Below, one piece after another: positions 34,877 through 42,867 of a stretch of DNA of 48,541 nt. Made by a program: the position numbers and the translations under genes. The notes below the pieces were generated by a model. That model ran no database searches and was not told the origin of the DNA. It saw only the letters and a program-made list of their open reading frames with translations. The DNA is taken from contig JANXSG010000153.1 in assembly GCA_025352825.1 (NCBI GenBank), forward strand, positions 1 to 48,541, in the 5' to 3' direction. This DNA is from Chthonomonadaceae bacterium. GTDB lineage: Bacteria; Armatimonadota; Chthonomonadetes; Chthonomonadales; Chthonomonadaceae. Each line of letters opens with the position of its first letter. Position 1 is the first letter of the stretch.

Positions 34877-36010
34877 TCAGGTCTTATAAAGATTCTTACG
34901 CCCTTGAGCAATCACAATGTTCGCTACTTCTTCCCCAGCATCCGGTTTGCCAAGATCCATGGCACATTCACTAATAAATGCAAGACGATTTGGTTCGTCC
35001 TGAAGTGTTTTTATAAGTGATATCAGTTTTTCTGAAGATAGTTCGTGTTCTGCCAGATGGACTGCTCCACCACCACGCTCTACTGCGCGAGCATTATACG
35101 TCTGATGATCAGCATACGCTGTAGGAAGCGGAACGACTATGGCCGGAAGTCCATTTACCATCGCTTCAGCAAGAGTTGAAATACCGCCTCTGCAGACCAT
35201 CAAGTCTGCTGCACGAAGCGCTAACGGTAGTTCATCTCCGTCCAGGAATGCCACGGGGAGATGTCCTTTGTTCATCGTAAACCCCGCCGCTTCGGCTAGA
35301 TTCAAAACATTCTCAATATTTTTTTGACCAGTTTGATGGATAACTTGAATACCCATACTAAAGAGGTAAGGAAGCGATTCTACTATTACTGTATTAATAG
35401 CCTTTGCTCCCTGACTTCCGCCTATCACCAAAAGCGTAAAACGATTGGGATCGAGTTCTTTGAAACTCGCCCTGGCAAGCTGTTTAGACATCTGTTCTGG
35501 AGCAACAATACTTTTCCGAATTGGCAGGCCAGTCCATACTCCTTTTCCATCAGGAAACTGATTTACAGTCTCAGGAAATGTAACACAAATTTTCCTGGCA
35601 AAACGAGCAACCAGCCTATTGGTTCGCCCTGCAAGGAAATTCCCTTCATGGAGTATTGTTGGGATATTGAGACTGGCTCCTGCTAGCGCCGTCGCGGCGG
35701 CAGCATAGCCACCAGTACCGACTACCGCATCGGCCTGAAAATCTTTAATAACTTTACGCGCTTCACGAAATCCCTGCAAGAGCGACCACAGTACTCCAAA
35801 TGTTGATACGGAGAGAAGCTTACGAAGCTTTCGAGACTGCACGGCACGAAATGGTATTCCCGATCTCGGAACAATCTCAGTTTCCATTCCGCTGCTGCCG
35901 CCAATGAAAAGTACTTCTGATGTTGGATCGATCTTTCGCAGCGCTTCCACGATTGCGATAGCAGGCATAATATGTCCGCCAGTTCCTCCGCCGCTCACAA
36001 CCACTTTCAT
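34877..36010 (-). CDS. murG: UDP-GlcNAc transferase MurG (lipid II synthesis)
   Basis: A 377-residue GT28 enzyme that adds GlcNAc to lipid I on the inner face of the membrane. VVSGGGTGGHIMPAIAIVEAL is the first glycine-rich loop, VVGTGGYAAAATALAG the second, and LVIGGSQGAKAINTVI starts the nucleotide domain. VCRGGISTLAEAMVNGLPAIV is the UDP-GlcNAc-binding region. The gene follows ftsW by three bases and precedes murC. All catalytic motifs appear intact. Confidence 0.96.
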   Translation of the reverse strand: MKVVVSGGGTGGHIMPAIAIVEALRKIDPTSEVLFIGGSSGMETEIVPRSGIPFRAVQSRKLRKLLSVSTFGVLWSLLQGFREARKVIKDFQADAVVGTGGYAAAATALAGASLNIPTILHEGNFLAGRTNRLVARFARKICVTFPETVNQFPDGKGVWTGLPIRKSIVAPEQMSKQLARASFKELDPNRFTLLVIGGSQGAKAINTVIVESLPYLFSMGIQVIHQTGQKNIENVLNLAEAAGFTMNKGHLPVAFLDGDELPLALRAADLMVCRGGISTLAEAMVNGLPAIVVPLPTAYADHQTYNARAVERGGGAVHLAEHELSSEKLISLIKTLQDEPNRLAFISECAMDLGKPDAGEEVANIVIAQGRKNLYKT

Positions 36011-36013
36011 TTA

Positions 36014-37192
36014 TTAGGATGCTCCAAGAGTGGACGTCTCCTGTTTGCCAGCCTTGACTCTGTTGCCTTTGGGATTCTCATTGGGCTGATGGGATATATT
36101 AATCAGAATTCCTACACTGCTTAGCAAAAGTGAGAGTGAAGTGGAACCAAAACTGATAAAGGGCAGCGGTACACCTGTGGCAGGAATAGTATTCGTTACA
36201 ACGGCAATATTAATGAATGACTGCCAGCTGATAAGTGCAGCTATTCCACCTGCCAATAGGGTGCCGAACTGATCCTTAGAATTTAGCGCGATCCAAAAAC
36301 CTATAGCCCCGACCAGAAAAAGCAGTGTCACTACAGGTACTACACGAGCAAATCCAAGCTCTTCCGCTAAAGTGGCAAAGATGAAATCACTCTCACCTTC
36401 GGGCATGGAGAATTTCTGTTTACCCTGGCCGATTCCCACCCCAAACCATTTTCCCGAACCTACTGCTTTGAGCGATTGATCCATCTGATAGGCTGCCCCT
36501 CGGACATTTTTTGAAGGGTCTTTCCAGGTTTCAAATCTCTGCGTTCGGTGAGTAAATGCGGAAGTCACCAGAACTCCTGCAAGAGCACAAAACCCGATTA
36601 CCATGCACAGATGGCGCTTTCGAACGCCCGCAAGAAAAAGTTGTGTTATCATCGTGAGGAACAGCACAACTGCAGTCCCTAAATCTGGCTCTCGTTCGAT
36701 TAGCAAGAGAACAAATAGGGAGATGCTAAGAGGCGGAAGGAGGCCTTTCATCAGTTCACGTGGATTACGATCTTTCCGAGACAAACGGGCAGCCAGGTAG
36801 AGTATGAGTGATATTTTTGCTAATTCTGACGGCTGGAATTTAAATGCGCCAACTCCAATCCAGCGTGCAGCAGCACCCACAGGCCTGAAATATGGAAGCC
36901 ATACAAGGCATAACATCAGTATCGAAACAAATAGCATCGGCTCGGCAAAAGATCGTAGTTTGCGATAATTTATGTGTGACAGTATGAATAGGCCTGCAAG
37001 CCCTAACGCCATTCCCACGGTCTGTTTTTTGAGATAAGAAAAGGCATCACTATTAGGTTTAGATGTCACAAATGCTTTGGCATAAGTCGACTCAAACACC
37101 ATCAGTAAACCTATGGTGACTAATATCAGAGTTATACCAAATAGTATGATACCAGCAGGGAACTTCTTATTAGATTCTGCATTTGTCAACAC
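36014..37192 (-). CDS. ftsW: Lipid II polymerase FtsW (SEDS family)
   Basis: A 392-residue SEDS protein with about ten transmembrane segments. KFQPSELAKISLILYLAARL is the diagnostic FtsW/RodA/SpoVE motif carrying the essential Glu/Lys region. GVGIGQGKQKFSMPEGESDF is the large extracytoplasmic loop, and the C-terminal GVPLPFISFGSTSL is the family signature. It polymerises glycan strands together with the class B PBP encoded by ftsI in this cluster. The start is GTG overlapping murD by seven bases. SEDS names overlap; dcw location favours FtsW over RodA. Confidence 0.95.
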   Translation of the reverse strand: MLTNAESNKKFPAGIILFGITLILVTIGLLMVFESTYAKAFVTSKPNSDAFSYLKKQTVGMALGLAGLFILSHINYRKLRSFAEPMLFVSILMLCLVWLPYFRPVGAAARWIGVGAFKFQPSELAKISLILYLAARLSRKDRNPRELMKGLLPPLSISLFVLLLIEREPDLGTAVVLFLTMITQLFLAGVRKRHLCMVIGFCALAGVLVTSAFTHRTQRFETWKDPSKNVRGAAYQMDQSLKAVGSGKWFGVGIGQGKQKFSMPEGESDFIFATLAEELGFARVVPVVTLLFLVGAIGFWIALNSKDQFGTLLAGGIAALISWQSFINIAVVTNTIPATGVPLPFISFGSTSLSLLLSSVGILINISHQPNENPKGNRVKAGKQETSTLGAS

Positions 37193-38646
37193 TCAGTCAC
37201 CAGGCTTTGCACGGCACATCGGAAAGCCCTTCCTCTATCTTCGAAATCATCAAACATATCGAAACTTGCGCATGCAGGGGCAAGTATCACAGTATCACCA
37301 GATACGGCAAGATGCGCTGCATTTTGTACTGCCTCTTCTAAACTATCAGACCGGCTTATCTTGGTATAGCTGCCTGCTCGGAATACAGTTTCCATCTTCT
37401 CTGCTGCAGAGCCTATCAATATAAGATGCTTTGCCTTCTTGTGCAGGGCGTCCGTAAGCGATGCAAATTCCAGCCCTTTATCTGCGCCTCCCGCGATCAC
37501 AATCGCAGGACTTCCCAGGGACATTATCGAACTCACTGCGGCCGCCACATTCGTACACATACTGTTATTAATATAGCGCACGCCTTCTATTTCACGAACC
37601 AGTTCCATACGATGCGCAACGCGTGGGAAACTTTCAACGGCATCTGCAATAGAGTCGGCATCTCCACCAATTGCTAGTGCCGCCGCCGCCGCCGCAAGCA
37701 CATTTTGAATACTGTGAATACCAGGAAGCGTGAATGGCATATCTTCACGATGCATAATCGCCACAGGTGACTGGCCATTCGTAAGCCTCACTGTCAAGAT
37801 ATCTTTTGGCAGCCAGGCACAGGGACCGTCGTCTGGAGGCTGTGAAGCAGTTGTAAACCAGCATCTCTTTTGACGATTCAAACTCAAACCGATCTCGCGT
37901 GTTACAGGATCATCATAGTTGACTACTGCCCAGTCATCCTGCTCCTGGGCATCAAATATTCGTGATTTGGCTGAGGCATACTCTTCGAAACTTGCATGAC
38001 GGTTCAGATGATCAGGAGTGATATTGGTGAGAACCGCCACTTTTGGCGCAAAATCCTGCACCCATTCCAGCTGAAAACTGCTGATTTCCGCTGCGATCAC
38101 GCGCTTTTTTTGACTTCCCTGCAATTCTGGTGAGGATTCTCGAACTGCCGCCTCTACCAGCGTGCATTTTATCTCGTCCGCGCTTACGTTTCCAGCAGCT
38201 ACACCATCAAATCCAGCACGATTAAGGATGGCAGCTATCAGTAAAGTGGTCGTCGTTTTCCCATTTGTTCCAGTGACTGCGATTATTGGGTCTTCGGTGA
38301 GCAGGAAAGCTAGTTCAATTTCGGACCATATCGGGATATTTCTTTGCTGTGCGGCATATAGAATTTCAGAACGTTTAGGTATACCCGGACTGACTATTAC
38401 ATTTTCAGTTCCTTCTGGGAGTGCCATATCCGCACTGCTTTCGCCTATCAAAGGAATTCCCATAGCGCTGAGTTCAATGACTACTGCAGAATCAAGTTTG
38501 CAAATCGGTTTACTGTCCGAAAGTGTTACTAGGGCTCCTAGCCGCGCGAGAGCTCTTACTGCTGCCACTCCACTACGGCCTGCTCCCAACACACTGATTC
38601 TTTTCCCCCGGAACTGCTCGTTTATCAAAACTAACCTCTTACCCAT
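37186..38646 (-). CDS. murD: UDP-MurNAc-L-Ala--D-glutamate ligase
   Basis: A 486-residue Mur ligase that adds D-Glu. SVLGAGRSGVAAVRALARLG opens the Rossmann domain, VTGTNGKTTTTLLI is the P-loop, VLTNITPDHLNRHASFEEYA is the central motif, and IAGGADKGLEF plus LSPACASFDMF-like ILAPACASFDMFDDFEDRG mark the C-terminal domain. At 486 residues it is longer than the usual 440-450, with extra sequence around 165-180 (ESSPELQGSQKKRV) and 275-300. It overlaps mraY by 16 bp and ftsW by seven. Confidence 0.95.
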   Translation of the reverse strand: MGKRLVLINEQFRGKRISVLGAGRSGVAAVRALARLGALVTLSDSKPICKLDSAVVIELSAMGIPLIGESSADMALPEGTENVIVSPGIPKRSEILYAAQQRNIPIWSEIELAFLLTEDPIIAVTGTNGKTTTTLLIAAILNRAGFDGVAAGNVSADEIKCTLVEAAVRESSPELQGSQKKRVIAAEISSFQLEWVQDFAPKVAVLTNITPDHLNRHASFEEYASAKSRIFDAQEQDDWAVVNYDDPVTREIGLSLNRQKRCWFTTASQPPDDGPCAWLPKDILTVRLTNGQSPVAIMHREDMPFTLPGIHSIQNVLAAAAAALAIGGDADSIADAVESFPRVAHRMELVREIEGVRYINNSMCTNVAAAVSSIMSLGSPAIVIAGGADKGLEFASLTDALHKKAKHLILIGSAAEKMETVFRAGSYTKISRSDSLEEAVQNAAHLAVSGDTVILAPACASFDMFDDFEDRGRAFRCAVQSLVTEC

Positions 38647-39683
38647 AAGAGCGCGATTGCTGCGAATAGCGCACCAGCCAGCCAGAATCTCTGCACTATA
38701 AGGGTTTCCGGCCAGCCAATTTCTTCAAAGTGATGATGAATGGGTGTGCGGCGAAAAACGCGGTGTTCCCTTGCATATTCGATTCCATACTTACGTTTAC
38801 GCCATTTAAATACCATTACCTGAATAATTACTGAAAATAGCTCACACCAACACACCAATGAAGCCACGATTAAGCCGACTTCCTGTTTACCTAGCAGAGC
38901 TAACCCAGCCAGCCCTGCTCCGAGTGCAAGGGATCCGGTATCTCCCATAAAGATGCGTGCGGGATGCGCATTCCACCATAAAAAACCTGCCAATGAGCCC
39001 GCAAGAGCTACCCCATAAAAGCCAAGAGAAGGGTAGAGGCTCTGCCCTAGAAGTGTTGACATTGCAAGGCATATGATGATGGTAACTCCACTGGATAGCC
39101 CATCCAGCCCATCGGTGATGTTGGTGGCATTCGAAAGTCCTACAACAAAAAGCACCGCCAAAAAGTAGTACCAAATACCAAAATCTATCACTCTGCTATC
39201 CGATAGGTATCCCGCGATGTTGATTGAAGGAATTACTTCGACACTGGTAGTCAGGCCAGCCTGTGCCGTCTTAGCTAGCCAGAGTACAAAGATTGCCGAT
39301 GCAAAAAACTGGGCAATGAGCTTTTCGCGTGCTCTGAATCCAAGATTTTTACCGCGCCTGGCACTGAGCAGATCATCAACAAACCCGATGATTCCAAATA
39401 TTAGGGTGAGTCCCAGCACAGGCAATAGAATATAATCCTGCGCGGGATGGCGATTCTCACCTAACTGTATACGAATAAAATAGACAGCGACTGTGACCGA
39501 CAAAGAAAACAGGATGAGCAGGCCACCCATTGTAGGAGTGCCCTGCTTGGATGCATGAGTCAGTGGAGCGTCCACACTTACATTCTGTCTGGCTCCCAGT
39601 CTTTGAAGCATTTTTATTGCTGCCCGTCCGGGAAGTGCAGCCAGCGCGAAAGCGACGATAAACCCTAACGACAGGCTATCCAT
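38631..39683 (-). CDS. mraY: Phospho-MurNAc-pentapeptide translocase MraY
   Basis: A 350-residue integral membrane enzyme that makes lipid I from UDP-MurNAc-pentapeptide and undecaprenyl phosphate. About ten helices are seen. Key motifs are KQGTPTMGGLLIL, GFVDDLLSARRGKNLG with the Asp pair, NATNITDGLDGLSSG and AHPARIFMGDTGSLALG. EHRVFRRTPIHHHFEEIGW is the loop with the catalytic/Mg-binding HHH. Its ATG overlaps the murF stop by eight bases. Confidence 0.96.
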   Translation of the reverse strand: MDSLSLGFIVAFALAALPGRAAIKMLQRLGARQNVSVDAPLTHASKQGTPTMGGLLILFSLSVTVAVYFIRIQLGENRHPAQDYILLPVLGLTLIFGIIGFVDDLLSARRGKNLGFRAREKLIAQFFASAIFVLWLAKTAQAGLTTSVEVIPSINIAGYLSDSRVIDFGIWYYFLAVLFVVGLSNATNITDGLDGLSSGVTIIICLAMSTLLGQSLYPSLGFYGVALAGSLAGFLWWNAHPARIFMGDTGSLALGAGLAGLALLGKQEVGLIVASLVCWCELFSVIIQVMVFKWRKRKYGIEYAREHRVFRRTPIHHHFEEIGWPETLIVQRFWLAGALFAAIALLWVRG

Positions 39684-41106
39684 TGTCAGGATGATTTCTT
39701 TGTGAAATTAGATTTTGTACGATACACTCCATCTCCATTGCATGAGAACCCTTGATAAGTACTACATCTCCAGGACATACTATTTTATTTACAATTTTGG
39801 ACAGCTCACCCGAATCGCAATAGTGCATAACTTCAGGCGTATAGCTAGTACTAACCAGTGCGCCACGCTCGATATCCTTTGCCATCTCACCCACAGTCAC
39901 CAGCAGCTCAATACGTTCCCGACTGACCTGCTCTCCAATTGTAAAATGAGCCGTTTTGCCCTTATCTCCCAGTTCCTTCATATCGCCTAGAATGGCAACC
40001 TTGCGTTTTCCCGGGATACTGGAAAGAGTGGATATTGCGGATGACATGCTTTCCGGGCCTGCATTATAGCAGTCGTCCAGGAGAGTGATATCATCTCCAA
40101 TTTTACGAATCTCCATGCGGCCATCTGCACCAGGCCAGGTCGAAAGAGCATCAGCGCACTCCTGAAGAGAGAAACCGCAACTCTCAGCAGCAGCTATGGC
40201 GGACAATGCATTGGAAACATGATGCATTCCAGGAACAGAAAGTTTGAAATCGACATTCTGCCCACTTGTAGTCGAATGCACGACGAACTCTACTCCACTT
40301 CCATCTTGTGTGATGGTCGATTTTCCAATCAACTCTATATCTGCCTTTATTGAGGGAACGATAGATGTTGTCTTTCGCCTGCAGGTTACAGGTATGGCAG
40401 CGGAAAGAATTTCTGAGTAGGGCGAATCAACTGGATAGATCGCAATTCCTTCACCGGGCAGTCCAGCAAAAAGTTCTGCCTTAGCATGTGCGATATTTTC
40501 CATGGATCCTAGCCGCTCGATATGCGCCATCCCAATATTAGTTATAATCCCGATATTTGGCTGAGCAATTTCCAGCAGGCGGGCGATCTCACCTGGGCCG
40601 CGCATCCCCATCTCAATCACAGCTATGTCATCTTCGAGCGCCAATCGAAAAACGGTCTGTGGGACTCCGATTTCATTGTTGAAATTCTTTTCACTCGAGA
40701 GTACTCGTTTCTGAGTTCGAAGAATGTGCGCGAGCATCTCCTTGGTCGAAGTTTTACCCGCACTGCCAGTAATTCCGATTACTGGGATTTTGAATAGATT
40801 ACGATAGCTCTGAGCCATGTCTCCCAGCGCTTTGAGAGTATCCACAACACGAAGCAAGGGGAAATATCTCTTAACTGCTGATTGGGATACAACCGCCGCC
40901 ACAGCGTCTTTCTGGTAAGCATCGTGCAAATATAGCAATGCTTGAACTGGACTTAGTTCCGGGTTCTCTCCCTTCAGAGCAACAAAGAGATCACCTGGCT
41001 GAAGAGTGCGCGTATCGGTGGACACCCCACTTACTAAACTATTGTCTGAATAGGAAAGTGGGAGCCCAAGAGCATCCGCGAATAGCTTGAGAGGTACGGG
41101 TTCCAT
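39676..41106 (-). CDS. murF: UDP-MurNAc-tripeptide--D-Ala-D-Ala ligase
   Basis: A 476-residue Mur ligase that completes the pentapeptide. VSTDTRTLQPGDLFVALKGE is the N-terminal substrate-binding motif, GITGSAGKTSTKEML is the P-loop (Ser-Ala where others have Thr-Asn), and ITNIGMAHIERLGSMENIAH and LLDDCYNAGPESMSSAI complete the set. These are MurF-specific variants. The start ATG shares one base with the murE stop (TGATG), indicating coupled translation. It leads directly into mraY. Confidence 0.96.
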   Translation of the reverse strand: MEPVPLKLFADALGLPLSYSDNSLVSGVSTDTRTLQPGDLFVALKGENPELSPVQALLYLHDAYQKDAVAAVVSQSAVKRYFPLLRVVDTLKALGDMAQSYRNLFKIPVIGITGSAGKTSTKEMLAHILRTQKRVLSSEKNFNNEIGVPQTVFRLALEDDIAVIEMGMRGPGEIARLLEIAQPNIGIITNIGMAHIERLGSMENIAHAKAELFAGLPGEGIAIYPVDSPYSEILSAAIPVTCRRKTTSIVPSIKADIELIGKSTITQDGSGVEFVVHSTTSGQNVDFKLSVPGMHHVSNALSAIAAAESCGFSLQECADALSTWPGADGRMEIRKIGDDITLLDDCYNAGPESMSSAISTLSSIPGKRKVAILGDMKELGDKGKTAHFTIGEQVSRERIELLVTVGEMAKDIERGALVSTSYTPEVMHYCDSGELSKIVNKIVCPGDVVLIKGSHAMEMECIVQNLISQRNHPDNG

Positions 41107-42650
41107 CAGTTTTTCTCATCTTCAAGCTGCTGAAGAATCTCGCCAGCCACCAGTCGATCATCGAAAGGAAGCACCTCATCGCCTACGATCTGGTAATCCT
41201 CGTGTCCTTTACCTGCGATCAGCACGATATCGCCAGGCATTGCGGATCTTATAGCGAACTCGATCGCCTCCCGTCGATTGGGATGCACAAGTACCTTAGC
41301 AACAATGTTATTATCAACCGCAGAATCCATTCCAGCCAGCACCTCAGCAATAATCTCTCCCGGATTCTCGTGTCTGGGATTATCCGAAGTCACGATGGTC
41401 ACATCCGATAGTGTTCCCGCCAACCGACCCATTTTCGGACGCTTGGTACGATCTCTGTTTCCCCCGCATCCGAATACAGTTATCAGGCGGCTGGGTTTCA
41501 AGCTTCTAGCTGACCTGAGCAGGTTATCCAGGCCATCAGGAGTGTGAGCGTAGTCCACGATAACGCTAAACCCCGGAGAACCCACTCGTATAGATTCGAA
41601 TCGGCCGGGCACAGCTTTCATGGAGGCAAGGCCAGCTGCAACTTTTTCAATCGGTATGCCTAAACGTACGCAGCACGCCGCTGCTCCGAGAGCATTTGAA
41701 ACTTGAAATGCGCCCCCGACGGCAAGTTCTATTGGATACTCATATCTCTTCGTCCCATCGTCGTAGATCAAAATGAATCGGGAACTCTCCGCTGTGAGAG
41801 CTACATCGCGCACAGTTAGTACACCAGGCGTATCAGTGGTCGAGAAAGTGACGATCTCTCCCCGTGCCAGGGTAACTAGTTCTCGCCCTTCCCACTGGAC
41901 GACGTTGATAACTGACAGGAACGTCTTACCATCCAGCCGGGGATATCTTATGGGATACTCCGCAAATAGCCTTGCCTTCGTATCGAAGTAGGCCTCCATT
42001 GTCTTATGATAGTCCAGATGATCTTGAGTAATATTTGTAAACACAGCAGCATTGAATGCGATTCCCGCGGTGCGATCTTGATCGATCGCATGGGAAGATA
42101 CTTCCATCACCGCGGCATCAGCGCCTTGATATTTCATTCGAGACAGCAGAGCTTGCAGTTGGTCAGCTTCAGGTGTGGTATGTTCGCTTTCAAGACGAAC
42201 ACCATCAATCTCGGCCCCTAGAGTTCCAATGACTCCCACGCTTCTTCCTGCCCCACGAAGTATGGCAGCAATCATCAGTGCGGTGGTAGTCTTCCCATTG
42301 GTTCCGGTAATCCCTATCATGGTAAGATGATGAGAGGGTTGATCAAAAAATGCACAAGCAATAATTGGTAGGGCTTTTCGTGTATCAGGGACTGTGATCA
42401 CACAAATATCATCCGGAATGGAGACGCCTAATGCATCAAGAGCGCCTTGATTGACCACCAAAGCAGCAGTCCCCAACTTGACTGCCTGCAGTGCGAAATC
42501 ATGCCCATCGAATTGGGCTCCTTTGAGACAAATAAAAAGAGATCCTTTTACAACTTTTCGGGAATCGTGAGTGATTCCCGATATTGATAGGGAACATAGA
42601 CCAGTGCAAACCGCGTCAGGCATTTCCGAGATAAGTTGTTGGATAGTCAA
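41106..42650 (-). CDS. murE: UDP-MurNAc-dipeptide--meso-diaminopimelate ligase
   Basis: A 514-residue Mur ligase that adds the third amino acid. ITHDSRKVVKGSLFICLKG is the N-terminal motif and GITGTNGKTTTALMIAAIL the P-loop. TSDNPRHENP carries the DNPR signature of meso-diaminopimelate enzymes (lysine enzymes have DDPN or similar), so the wall is probably of the meso-DAP type. The start is TTG with AGGAG about 12 bases upstream; an ATG at codon 10 is possible but would trim the N-terminal helix. A terminator and promoter-like sites separate it from ftsI, so it likely heads the second dcw transcript. Confidence 0.95.
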   Translation of the reverse strand: MTIQQLISEMPDAVCTGLCSLSISGITHDSRKVVKGSLFICLKGAQFDGHDFALQAVKLGTAALVVNQGALDALGVSIPDDICVITVPDTRKALPIIACAFFDQPSHHLTMIGITGTNGKTTTALMIAAILRGAGRSVGVIGTLGAEIDGVRLESEHTTPEADQLQALLSRMKYQGADAAVMEVSSHAIDQDRTAGIAFNAAVFTNITQDHLDYHKTMEAYFDTKARLFAEYPIRYPRLDGKTFLSVINVVQWEGRELVTLARGEIVTFSTTDTPGVLTVRDVALTAESSRFILIYDDGTKRYEYPIELAVGGAFQVSNALGAAACCVRLGIPIEKVAAGLASMKAVPGRFESIRVGSPGFSVIVDYAHTPDGLDNLLRSARSLKPSRLITVFGCGGNRDRTKRPKMGRLAGTLSDVTIVTSDNPRHENPGEIIAEVLAGMDSAVDNNIVAKVLVHPNRREAIEFAIRSAMPGDIVLIAGKGHEDYQIVGDEVLPFDDRLVAGEILQQLEDEKN

Positions 42651-42710
42651 TTAAGTACTGGTCTCCTGAGTTGGCCTCGTGTAGTATAATTATTTCATAT
42701 AGGAATGCAC

Positions 42711-42719
42711 ATTATAGCA
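42711..42719 (-). promoter_or_regulatory. Extended -10 promoter candidate upstream of murE
   Basis: TGCTATAAT on the minus strand, a full extended -10 element, about 60 bases before the murE start and just after the ftsI terminator. No good -35 is present. A second TATACT lies at 42688-42683. Confidence 0.5.
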
Positions 42720-42728
42720 GTAATGCAG

Positions 42729-42777
42729 AAAAAAAAGGCCGTACCACCACCGGGAAATCCCGTTCGCAAGCACGGCC
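42729..42777 (-). terminator. Intrinsic terminator after ftsI
   Basis: On the minus strand GGCCGT (42777-42772) pairs with ACGGCC (42742-42737), an inner CGGG/CCCG hairpin stabilises the loop, and eight T residues follow directly (42736-42729). It lies 90 bases after the ftsI stop, inside the dcw cluster. Confidence 0.8.
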
Positions 42778-42867
42778 CAAATCTATACGCATGACCGGAG
42801 CAAGGCTGCGTACAGTTGCGCGTGATCAAACAACTTAAATAACTGTCTTGGCAGAATGTCCACCGAA

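Noticed and set aside
38162-38701. 179-codon plus-strand ORF opposite murD and mraY
   Set aside because: Antisense shadow of conserved Mur genes; low-complexity translation.
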